From Chloroflexales bacterium ZM16-3 (GTDB taxonomy: Bacteria; Chloroflexota; Chloroflexia; Chloroflexales; Chloroflexaceae): DNA of 47,451 nucleotides. Location: NCBI GenBank assembly GCA_004138175.2, contig RYFE02000037.1, forward strand, positions 1-47,451, read 5' to 3'. Position numbers and translations under genes: made by a program. How positions within the stretch are numbered: position 1 is the first letter of the stretch; every line of letters begins with the position of its first letter. The notes under the pieces are model-generated. The model was not told where the DNA came from, made no database searches, and was given only the letters and a program-made list of their open reading frames with translations. Positions 40,865 through 47,451 of this stretch are shown one piece after another.

Positions 40865-42796
40865 ATGGACGCATTGAGAGGACTCAACCCCGCGCAGCGC
40901 GCGGCGGTGCTCGCCCCCGTCGGCCCGGTGCTCGTGCGCGCCGGGGCAGGCAGCGGGAAGACCCGCGTGCTCACCCTGCGCATCGCCCACCTGATCGAGG
41001 AGGGCGCCCGGCCCGCCCAGATCCTCGCCCTCACCTTCACCAATAAGGCCGCCAAGGAGATGCGCGAGCGCCTGCGCAAGCAGCTCGGCGGGCGCTCGCG
41101 CGGCCTACTGGCCGGCACCTTCCACGCCGTCTGCGCCCGCATCCTGCGCGAGCATATCGCCGGGCGGATCGGCAGCTACACCGCCGACTTCAGCATCTAC
41201 GCCGGCGACGAGCAGCTCCAGCTGGCCGCCGCCGCCCTCGACGCGGCCACCGAGCGCCCGCCCATGCTCCTGGAGCCCGACGAGGTGCTGCGCCGCATCT
41301 CGCGGGCCAAGAGCCGCCTACAAACCCCGCGCATCATGGCCCGCTTCTCGCCCGACCCGGTCGACCGCTTTATCGCCGGCTGCTACCGCCGCTACCAGCG
41401 CGCCCTGGAGCAGGCCAACGCCCTCGACTTCGACGACATGATCCTGCTGACGCACCGCCTGCTCACCGAGCACCACGATGTGCTAGACGAGCTCCAGGAG
41501 CGCTGGCACCACGTGCTGGTGGACGAGTACCAGGACACCGACCCCAGCCAGCACGCGATGGTCGAGCTGCTCACCCGCCCCGCCGGCGGCCGCCCGCGCT
41601 CGCTCTTTGTGGTCGGCGACGGCATGCAGAGCATCTACGGCTTCCGCAACGCCGACCACAGCATCATCACCCGCTTCGCCGACGATTTCCCCGAGGCGAA
41701 GGTGGTTGAGCTGGACACGAACTACCGCTCGCGCCAGCCCATCCTCGACGCGGCCTTCGCGGTCATCCGCCACAGCAAGGCGGTTGCGCCCATGCCGCTG
41801 CGCGCCGCCGGGGTGACGGTGCCGGGCGAGCGCTACCTGCTCATCCACGAGTCGAAGGATGGCCGCGAGGAGGCCGAGCAGCTCGCCCGCAGCATCAATG
41901 AGCTGCACGGCCAGGGCCGCCACCTGCGTGAGATGGCCATCCTCTACCGCACCCGCCACATGAGCCGGACGATTGAGGCAGCCCTGCGCCACGCCCAGAT
42001 CCCCTACAGCGTGCGCGGCAGCGTGGGCTTCTACGACAGGGCGGTGGTGCGCGATGCGCTGGCCTACCTGCGCGCCGTGGCCAACCCGGCTGATAACCTC
42101 AGCCTGGTGCGGATCGCCAACCTGCCCGCGCGCGGCCTGAGCGCCCAGGCCATCGCCACTCTCACCACATTCGCCGCCCAGAACGGGCTCTCGCTCTCCG
42201 AGGCCATGGCCCGCCCCGAGGGCCAGAAGCTGCTCTCGCCGAAGGCGGCCGAGGGGGCCAGGCGCATGGCCGCCCTGCTGGCCCGCTGGCGGCGCATGGC
42301 CGCCGGCACCGCTTCGCCCGACCACCTGCTGGCCGATGTGCTGGAGCAGAGCGGCTATATGGCCGCCCTGGAGAACCGCTTCAGCCCCGAGGATCTGCCC
42401 GACGCGCGCAGCCACCTCCAGGAGCTCATGGTCGCCGCCGAGGAGCACGACAGCCTCTCGGCTATGCTTCAGGAGATCGCCCTGTTCACCAACGCCGACC
42501 AGAAGGAGAGCGAGCGCGACCAGGTGCAGCTGCTGACGATCCACGCGGCCAAGGGGCTAGAGTGGGCCTTCGTCTTTGTGGCCGGCCTGGAGGAGAAGAC
42601 GCTGCCCCACGAGCGCAGCCTCGGCACGCCTGACGGGATCGAGGAGGAGCGCCGGCTCTGCTACGTGGCCCTCACCCGCGCCGCCGAGCGGCTCTACCTC
42701 TCCTGGGCACCAGGCCGCAACCGTGGCCAGATCCTCAAGCCCTCGCGCTTTCTCGACGAGATCCTGGCCTACGGGAAAGAGCGGGCGGCACGGTAG
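40865..42796 (+). CDS. UvrD/PcrA-like superfamily 1 helicase
   Basis: 643 aa from ATG 40865 (MDALRGLNPAQRAAV); an ATG 18 nt upstream is possible. Motifs: Q motif LNPAQ, Walker A GAGSGKT (near 33), Ia LTFTNKAAKEM, II VLVDEYQDTDPSQ (near 219), III VGDGMQSIYGFRNAD, IV around YRSRQPI, V TIHAAKGLEW (near 560) and VI YVALTRAAERLYLSW. This is a 3'-5' DNA translocase for repair or replication. No clear Shine-Dalgarno; a TATCAT box only a few bases upstream suggests an almost leaderless transcript. Confidence 0.93.
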   Translation: MDALRGLNPAQRAAVLAPVGPVLVRAGAGSGKTRVLTLRIAHLIEEGARPAQILALTFTNKAAKEMRERLRKQLGGRSRGLLAGTFHAVCARILREHIAGRIGSYTADFSIYAGDEQLQLAAAALDAATERPPMLLEPDEVLRRISRAKSRLQTPRIMARFSPDPVDRFIAGCYRRYQRALEQANALDFDDMILLTHRLLTEHHDVLDELQERWHHVLVDEYQDTDPSQHAMVELLTRPAGGRPRSLFVVGDGMQSIYGFRNADHSIITRFADDFPEAKVVELDTNYRSRQPILDAAFAVIRHSKAVAPMPLRAAGVTVPGERYLLIHESKDGREEAEQLARSINELHGQGRHLREMAILYRTRHMSRTIEAALRHAQIPYSVRGSVGFYDRAVVRDALAYLRAVANPADNLSLVRIANLPARGLSAQAIATLTTFAAQNGLSLSEAMARPEGQKLLSPKAAEGARRMAALLARWRRMAAGTASPDHLLADVLEQSGYMAALENRFSPEDLPDARSHLQELMVAAEEHDSLSAMLQEIALFTNADQKESERDQVQLLTIHAAKGLEWAFVFVAGLEEKTLPHERSLGTPDGIEEERRLCYVALTRAAERLYLSWAPGRNRGQILKPSRFLDEILAYGKERAAR

Positions 42797-42797
42797 G

Positions 42798-42826
42798 GAT
42801 TGTAGGTTGTAGATTGTAGATTTTGG
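42798..42826. repeat. Heptanucleotide repeat (GATTGTA) before proS
   Basis: About four units of GATTGTA/GGTTGTA directly after the helicase stop and before the proS ribosome-binding site. Confidence 0.75.
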
Positions 42827-42838
42827 ATGGAGAGATCT

Positions 42839-44569
42839 ATGCGCCTATCGAACATGCTCGGCCGGACCCTGCGCGACGCGCCAGCCGAGGCCGAGCACGT
42901 CGGCCACAAGCTGGCCATGCGGGCCGGGCTGGCCCGCCCCATCGCCCCCGGCAGCTACGCCCTGCTGCCGCTGGGCATGGCCGTCGCCCGCCGGATCGAG
43001 GCGATTATGCACGAGGAGTTGGCCCGCATTGGCGGCCAGGAGTTCCGCACGCCCATCGTCCAGCCCGCCGCGCTCTGGGAGGCCACCGGCCGCTACCAGG
43101 AGTACGGCCCGCTCATGCTGCGCGCATCCGACCGCTCCGGCCGCCCCCTCGTCGTCGCGCCCACCCACGAAGAGGCCGTCGCCGAGCTGGCCCGCCGCGA
43201 GATCGGCTCCTACCGCCAGATGCCCGCCCTGATCTACCAGATACACACCAAGTACCGCGACGAGATGCGCACCCGTGGCGGCCTGATGCGCCTGCGCGAG
43301 TTCACCATGCTCGACGCCTACTCGTTCGACGTTGACCTGGCCGGGCTCGACAAAAGCTACGACGCCGTGGCAGTTGCCTTCGAGCGCACCCTGGCCCGCT
43401 GCGGCGTGGCCTACGTGGCCGTTCAGGCCAGCGCCGGCGAGATGGGCGGCGGCGAGACCCGCGAGTATATGGCTATCTCGCCCTCTGGCGAGGACACCCT
43501 GGCCCGCTGCGCGAGCTGCGGCTACGCGGCAAATGCGGAGGTGGCGGTCAGCGGGGGTTGGGGGTTGGGGGTTGGGGGTTGGGGAATGAGCAGTGAGGCA
43601 ATGGAGGAGATCGCCACGCCCAGCACAGCCACCATCGCCGATCTGGCAGCACTCATGGACGTGCCCGAGTCTGCCACGGCCAAGGCGGTCTTCTTCGACA
43701 CGCCCGAGCGCGGCCTAGTCTTCGCGGTGATCCGGGGCGACCTGGAGGTGAGCGAGGATAAGCTGCGGGCGGTCGCCAGGGTGAGCGAGCTGCGCCCGGC
43801 CAGCGCCGAGCAGATCGCCGCCGCCGGGGCGGTGGCCGGCTACGCCTCGCCGGTCGGCCTGGCGGTGGCCGAGGGCGACGGCCCCGGCGTCTTCGTGGTC
43901 GCCGACCTATCGGTGGCCGAGGGCGCGGGCGGCCTCGTGGCTGGGGCGAACAGGGCGGGCTACCACCTGCGCAACGTCGCCTACGGGCGCGACTGGCGGG
44001 CCACGGCGGTGGCCGACATCGCCGCCGTGCGGGCGGGCGACCCCTGCGCGCGCTGCGGCGCGCCGCTCTCGCTCGACCGGGGCGTCGAGATCGGCCATAT
44101 CTTTAAGCTGGGCGACCGCTACACCCGCGCGGTGGGGGCGACCTACCTGGACGAGGCGGGCGCGGCGCGGCCGGTGGTGATGGGCTCCTACGGGATCGGC
44201 GTCGAGCGGCTGATCCAGATCATCATCGAGCAGCACCACGACGAGGCGGGGATCGTCTGGCCAGCCAGCGTGGCCCCCGCCGATGTGCATCTGATGGCGC
44301 TGGGCAAGGGCGAGGCTCCCAAGGCCGCCGCCGAGGAGCTGATGGGCGAGCTAGAGGCCGCCGGGCTGCGCGTGATCTACGATGACCGGAGCGAGTCGGC
44401 CGGGGTGAAGTTCAACGACGCCGACCTGATCGGGCTGCCGGTGCGCCTCGTGGTGAGCGACCGGCTGCTCGCCGCCGGCGAGCTTGAGCTAAAGCCACGC
44501 GGCGGCGCGGCGATCAAGCTGCCCCGCGCCGAGATCCTGCGTGAGCTGAGCAATCTTCTAGCAAAGTGA
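42839..44569 (+). CDS. proS: Prolyl-tRNA synthetase, bacterial type with editing domain
   Basis: 576 aa from ATG 42839, with GGAGAG 5 nt upstream; an ATG at 42827 overlaps that site. Class II motifs: motif 2 [17 protein letters not shown] (near 140), motif 3 [12 protein letters not shown] (near 450). The INS editing domain lies between (about 260-390, [24 protein letters not shown]). Zinc-type Cys pairs flank it (CASCGY and CARCGAPL), the second after the domain. The anticodon-binding C-terminal domain is complete. A heptad repeat is translated as [11 protein letters not shown] just before the editing domain. Charges tRNA-Pro. Confidence 0.95.
   Translation: MRLSNMLGRTLRDAPAEAEHVGHKLAMRAGLARPIAPGSYALLPLGMAVARRIEAIMHEELARIGGQEFRTPIVQPAALWEATGRYQEYGPLMLRASDRSGRPLVVAPTHEEAVAELARREIGSYRQMPALIYQIHTKYRDEMRTRGGLMRLREFTMLDAYSFDVDLAGLDKSYDAVAVAFERTLARCGVAYVAVQASAGEMGGGETREYMAISPSGEDTLARCASCGYAANAEVAVSGGWGLGVGGWGMSSEAMEEIATPSTATIADLAALMDVPESATAKAVFFDTPERGLVFAVIRGDLEVSEDKLRAVARVSELRPASAEQIAAAGAVAGYASPVGLAVAEGDGPGVFVVADLSVAEGAGGLVAGANRAGYHLRNVAYGRDWRATAVADIAAVRAGDPCARCGAPLSLDRGVEIGHIFKLGDRYTRAVGATYLDEAGAARPVVMGSYGIGVERLIQIIIEQHHDEAGIVWPASVAPADVHLMALGKGEAPKAAAEELMGELEAAGLRVIYDDRSESAGVKFNDADLIGLPVRLVVSDRLLAAGELELKPRGGAAIKLPRAEILRELSNLLAK
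43553..43584. repeat. Heptanucleotide repeat (GGGGGTT)4 in proS
   Basis: Four and a half perfect units in frame, in the linker between catalytic and editing domains. In an essential gene any change other than three units would be lethal unless compensated. Confidence 0.85.
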
Positions 44570-44588
44570 GTGTCTAATGCACGCAAAA

Positions 44589-44721
44589 TGTAGCCAGCAA
44601 TAACACTGCGCACAGTGAGGGTGTGGGAGAGCTTCGCTCTCCCACAAAAAAACTGATTGTGCTGCGGCGCGGCGGAGCCGCGCCGCAGCACAATCAGTGC
44701 AGCATGTGCCTGCTGGCAACA
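44589..44721. mobile_element. Composite hairpin element, copy B, with 15-bp flanking direct repeats
   Basis: 133 bp bounded by TGTAGCCAGCA... and ...TGCTGGCAACA, imperfect terminal inverted repeats of about 25 bp. Immediately outside are perfect 15-bp direct repeats CTAATGCACGCAAAA (44574-44588 and 44722-44736). Inside are H1 (44623-44645) with seven A and H2 (44655-44695), shared with copy A. This looks like a small non-autonomous element inserted into the left arm of the proS terminator. No coding capacity. Confidence 0.6.
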
Positions 44722-44724
44722 CTA

Positions 44725-44769
44725 ATGCACGCAAAACGGGCCAGCGAAGCTGGCCCGTTTTGCGTGCAT
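44725..44769. terminator. Bidirectional terminator between proS and the desulfurase-like gene
   Basis: Perfect 21-bp arms around GAA, starting ATGCACGCAAAACGGG. It lies 12 bp from the stop of the oppositely oriented gene at 44782. It corresponds to H3 of copy A but with other arm sequence. Confidence 0.75.
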
Positions 44770-44781
44770 CATAGTAGTACC

Positions 44782-46020
44782 TCAAAGCCCGCACAGCGCC
44801 TCAAGCAGCCGATCAATCTCCTCGGCCGTGTTGTAGTGGGCCAGACCCACCCGCACCATGCCGCCGTGCTCCTCCACGCCGAGCCGCTCGCTCAGGCTCA
44901 GGGCGTAGTAGTTGCCATCCCAGACAAAGATGCCCTGCTTGCCCAGCTTCTCGGCCACCTCACGCGGCGTATGGCCCTCCACACAGAACGACACCGTCGG
45001 CGTGCGCTGGGAGAAGCGCTCAGGCTCGCGGATGCCATAGAAGGTCAGCCCAGGAATCGCCAACAGCCCGCCGATCAGCCGCTCGGAGAGGCCGCGCTCG
45101 TAGGCGCTGAGCATGGCCATTGTCTGAATGATTGCCTGTCGCCTGCCCCCCGACTCCTGACTCCCGACTCCTGCCAGCGAGGCCAAGTAGTCCACCGCCG
45201 CCGTCACACCAGCTAGGCACTCGTGGTTCTGCGTGCCGGTCATCCAGCGGTCGGGCGACTCGTCCGAGGCCGGGCGCACCTTGTAGGGCTGCAGCCGCTC
45301 CAGGTGCGCGGCCTTTCCGTACAGGCAGCCAATGTGCGGCCCGAAGAACTTATAGACGCTACAGGCCAGAAAATCGCAGTCCAGGTCGCGCACATCGATC
45401 ATGCCGTGGGGCGCATAGTGGACGGCGTCCACAAAGGCCAGAGCGCCCACGCTATGGGCAAGCTCCACCGCCCGCCGCACATCATTGATCGTGCCCACGG
45501 CGTTGCTGGCGAAGCCCACCGCCACCAGCTTCGTGCGCTCATTGATTTTCGCCGCCATATCGGCCATGTCGAGCGTGCAGTCCTCGACATCGACATCGAC
45601 CTCGCGGATGATCACCCCACGCTCCTCAAGGGCGCGCCAGGGAGCCACATTCGCATCGTGGTCGAGCCGAGTCACCACAATCTCATCGCCGGGGCCAAGC
45701 TCACGACCGATCGCCCGGCTCAGGGCGAAGGTCAGTGTGGTCATATTCGCCCCGAACACCGTCTCCTCGGGGGCGCAGCCGAGCAGATCGGCCATCGCCT
45801 GATGCGCCGACGCAATCACCGCATCGGTGCGCCGGCTGGTCAGGAAGGCCCCGTGGGTGTTCGCGTTGCTGTGAGCAAGGTAGCCCGCGATAGCGTCGAT
45901 CACCGGCTGGGGCACCTGAGTCCCGCCGGGCGCATCGAAGAAGACGGCGGGACGGCCAGCGACCTCCTCGGCCAGGGCGGGGAACAGGGGACGGACGGAC
46001 TGCGGATCAAACAGAGTCAT
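44782..46020 (-). CDS. Cysteine desulfurase-like aminotransferase class V protein (VC1184/TIGR01976-like)
   Basis: 412 aa. Aminotransferase class V blocks: VFFDAPGGTQVPQPV, SNANTHGAFLTSRRTD, PLP Asp/His in AFVDAVHYAPHG (near 215) and Schiff-base Lys in CSVYKFFGPHIG (near 238). The N-terminus (RPLFPALAEEVAGRPAVFFD) and the C-terminal WDGNYYALSLSERLG fit the VC1184 subfamily, whose substrate is not established. No conserved mobile-loop Cys of SufS/IscS type is evident. A heptad repeat is translated as AGVGSQESGG near 290. It is a single gene. Confidence 0.85.
   Translation of the reverse strand: MTLFDPQSVRPLFPALAEEVAGRPAVFFDAPGGTQVPQPVIDAIAGYLAHSNANTHGAFLTSRRTDAVIASAHQAMADLLGCAPEETVFGANMTTLTFALSRAIGRELGPGDEIVVTRLDHDANVAPWRALEERGVIIREVDVDVEDCTLDMADMAAKINERTKLVAVGFASNAVGTINDVRRAVELAHSVGALAFVDAVHYAPHGMIDVRDLDCDFLACSVYKFFGPHIGCLYGKAAHLERLQPYKVRPASDESPDRWMTGTQNHECLAGVTAAVDYLASLAGVGSQESGGRRQAIIQTMAMLSAYERGLSERLIGGLLAIPGLTFYGIREPERFSQRTPTVSFCVEGHTPREVAEKLGKQGIFVWDGNYYALSLSERLGVEEHGGMVRVGLAHYNTAEEIDRLLEALCGL
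45145..45174. repeat. Heptanucleotide repeat (CGACTCC) in the desulfurase-like gene
   Basis: About four units of CGACTCC/TGACTCC, same family as at 848 and 29591, translated in frame in a loop between two helices. Confidence 0.8.
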
Positions 46021-46040
46021 GGAGGGCTCCTAAAATAATC

Positions 46041-46066
46041 GATAGCCGATAGCCGATAGCCGATAG
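46041..46066. repeat. Heptanucleotide repeat (GATAGCC), left copy
   Basis: Three and a half perfect units about 20 bp upstream of the desulfurase-like start codon. An inverted array of the same unit lies at 46275-46326, with the 58-bp palindrome between them. Confidence 0.9.
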
Positions 46067-46148
46067 AGCCTGGCTGACAACCCTCCAGCACGAAATAGGG
46101 TCTATCGAAGATGGCAGTACCGCAAAAGGAACGCTGTGACGTTTACCT

Positions 46149-46206
46149 GTCATTCTGAGCGAAGCGAAGAATCCTGACCGGGACCCTTCGCTTCGCTCAG
46201 GGTGAC
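46149..46206. repeat. 58-bp palindromic repeat, copy 3
   Basis: Starts GTCATTCTGAGCGAAGCGAA and ends CTTCGCTCAGGGTGAC around CTGACCGGGA. Together with the flanking heptad arrays it fills the 288-bp gap between two minus-strand genes. Confidence 0.9.
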
Positions 46207-46274
46207 AGAGTTCCTTTTGCTCTACTGCCGAAGATGGTTCATGGCATGCCTTATTGTACAGCAGACTGCGCAGC

Positions 46275-46326
46275 CATCGGCTATCGGCCATCGGCTATCG
46301 GCTATCGGCTATCGGCTATCGGCTAT
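46275..46326. repeat. Heptanucleotide repeat (CGGCTAT), right copy
   Basis: Seven units of CGGCTAT/CGGCCAT. It encodes the last residues and the stop codon of the RNase HIII gene (ADSR, then TAG). Confidence 0.9.
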
Positions 46327-47247
46327 GATCTCCTGCACCGGCTTAAAGTTGAGCTTGGCGTAGCGACCCAGACCATCATGGCCCTCACGGGCCAGAATAT
46401 GCCGGGCGGCCGAGGTGAGGGCGCGGATGGCCGAGGCTCCGGCGGGAAGCTGGCCGCGCAGCCCAGCCGCCGCGCCCAGGCGCAGCAGCTCGGCCCGGAA
46501 GCGCGCGCTGGCCAACACCGAGGCCGCCGCAACCGCCACGCTGGCTGCCTCGGCGTGGTGCATCTGCTCGGGCCGGGGCAGCCCGGCGGCGGCGAAGGCC
46601 CGCTCAAGCCGGTCGGCCCGCTGGGCGAACTGGTCACAGACGATCCGCGAGCTGCCGGTGGCCGCCCGCACCGGCGCGGCCGCCTCGGCGTAGAGCTCGG
46701 AGAGCAGCAGGTTGATGTTGTTCAACCCCGCATAGCGCCGGTTGTAGACCTCGGGGTCGAGCACCAGCACATAGCGCGCACTCTCTGGCACCAGCTGCTC
46801 GATCAGGGCAGCGATCTTCGGCAACGAGTCACCGTCGATCTCCTTGCTGTCGCGCACGCCGCCTTTTTGGAGAGCCGCCGCCGTCGGCGGGTCAACGTAG
46901 ACAGCCGCCACAACCAGCGGGCCATACCAGTCGCCCTTGCCCGACTCATCCATGCCAATATGCGCGCCCGTGATCGCCGAGGCGCTGCTAGCGGTAGCCT
47001 TAGGTCGAGAGGGGACAGCTGCGCCCTGCTCCTGACCGACCGCCAGCTGCGACAGCCCGCGGCGCAGGGGCGAGTCCGCCCCGCCAATCACACAGCGCCC
47101 GCGCTTCGGGTAGAAGTCCAGGGTCGCCTCATGCGCGCCGTCGGTGACGAGCAGCTGCGACCCGTAGGGGATCGACTTCCCGGTGCGCCAGGTCCAGCCA
47201 GAGCGCTCGATCTTCTGGATGAGCGCGGTCAGTCGCGGGTCGTTCAT
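46309..47247 (-). CDS. rnhC: Ribonuclease HIII
   Basis: 312 aa, usual length for RNase HIII, which cuts RNA in RNA-DNA hybrids. N-terminal substrate-binding domain (about 1-90, TGKSIPYGSQLLVTDGAHEATLDFYP). Catalytic core starts HIGMDESGKGDWYGPLVVAAVY near 96, with Asp-Glu-Ser-Gly-Lys-Gly as in type HII/HIII; further acidic residues are in GVRDSKEI and VCDQF, and a late Ala-rich helix carries HHAEAASVAVAAASV. The long Ser/Ala linker before the core is low complexity. The C-terminus ends inside a heptad array, so the last four residues are repeat-derived. Confidence 0.88.
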   Translation of the reverse strand: MNDPRLTALIQKIERSGWTWRTGKSIPYGSQLLVTDGAHEATLDFYPKRGRCVIGGADSPLRRGLSQLAVGQEQGAAVPSRPKATASSASAITGAHIGMDESGKGDWYGPLVVAAVYVDPPTAAALQKGGVRDSKEIDGDSLPKIAALIEQLVPESARYVLVLDPEVYNRRYAGLNNINLLLSELYAEAAAPVRAATGSSRIVCDQFAQRADRLERAFAAAGLPRPEQMHHAEAASVAVAAASVLASARFRAELLRLGAAAGLRGQLPAGASAIRALTSAARHILAREGHDGLGRYAKLNFKPVQEIIADSR

Positions 47248-47276
47248 AGAATATTCCTCACGCTGTGAAGTGTCCG

Positions 47277-47334
47277 GTCATGCTGAGCGCAGCGAGGAAT
47301 CCCGGTCGGGACGCTTCGCTGCGCTCAGCGTGAC
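47277..47334. repeat. 58-bp palindromic repeat, copy 4
   Basis: Starts GTCATGCTGAGCGCAGCGAG and ends CTGCGCTCAGCGTGAC around CGGTCGGGAC. The remaining 117 bases to the window end show no gene; a possible hairpin (CGCGC..GCGCG) begins at the very end. Confidence 0.9.
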
Positions 47335-47451
47335 ATTCGGGCTTGAGCCACTACCAGAGAAAGACAGCTAATCTATAAATAGCCGATCCAAGTACAGAAC
47401 GCAACTAAGGGTTCAGGGACAACAAAAAGACGCCCGCGCTTGTTATGCGCG

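Noticed and set aside
40183-41142. 319-codon minus-strand ORF over ssb and the helicase start
   Set aside because: Antisense to well-supported plus-strand genes and crosses a dispersed repeat.

Overview
The window looks like a chromosome segment from a member of the Chloroflexota, probably class Chloroflexia. This is inferred from the high GC content, the recurring TTGACA/T-17 bp-TACAAT promoters, the many 7-bp tandem repeats and the style of the multidomain proteins (GAF-rich sensor, adenylate-cyclase/ATPase/TPR fusion, giant gingipain-like secreted protein). No rRNA or species marker is present, so the assignment is moderate. Coordinates 1-17670 form accessory DNA ending at a tRNA-Glu gene; 17793-47451 is ordinary housekeeping DNA sprinkled with repeats.

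Accessory part. Positions 1-7535 (minus strand) hold a type I restriction-modification operon: hsdR, a lipoprotein, a PD-(D/E)XK-like nuclease candidate, a small companion, hsdS, a small conserved protein and the first 17 codons of hsdM at the window edge. A tyrosine recombinase follows (7818-8948). Positions 9004-14735 (plus) carry a Tn7/Tn5053-like transposition operon with an unusual make-up: an 840-aa protein whose C-terminal half resembles a TniA/TnsB transposase but lacks the catalytic acidic residues, a small very acidic protein, an intact DDE transposase and a TnsC/TniB-like ATPase. No TnsA or TniQ is visible. Downstream lies a three-gene minus-strand cargo module (TIGR04255-like protein, HTH regulator, protein with an ISQDCDI motif) with a good promoter and a direct-repeat operator. 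The right end of the transposon is readable: a TGTGGG terminus and four 23-bp transposase-site repeats stop 11 bp from the tRNA-Glu gene. A matching, oppositely oriented site precedes the 840-aa gene and marks the left-end region.

Core part. In order: hypothetical protein, cysK, a 2032-aa secreted beta-helix/C25-peptidase-like protein with fifteen LPGTY repeats, a tandem-cyclase/AAA/TPR regulator, three small membrane proteins, a small hypothetical, map, a MetF-like reductase, a cystathionine gamma-synthase/lyase with a structured leader, a LysM lipoprotein, a tiny 15-codon transcription unit, a methyltransferase, a DUF218-like protein overlapping a GAF/histidine-kinase-like protein that lacks an ATPase domain, ssb, a UvrD/PcrA helicase, proS, a cysteine-desulfurase-like enzyme and an RNase HIII. 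cysK, the trans-sulfuration enzyme, the MetF-like enzyme and the desulfurase-like enzyme all concern sulfur amino acids and C1 metabolism, but they are scattered and not one operon.

Repeats. At least a dozen short tandem arrays, mostly of 7-bp units with different sequences, occur between genes and in frame inside five proteins. Four copies of a 58-bp palindromic element and two copies of a composite multi-hairpin element lie in intergenic DNA; both composite copies sit between convergent genes.
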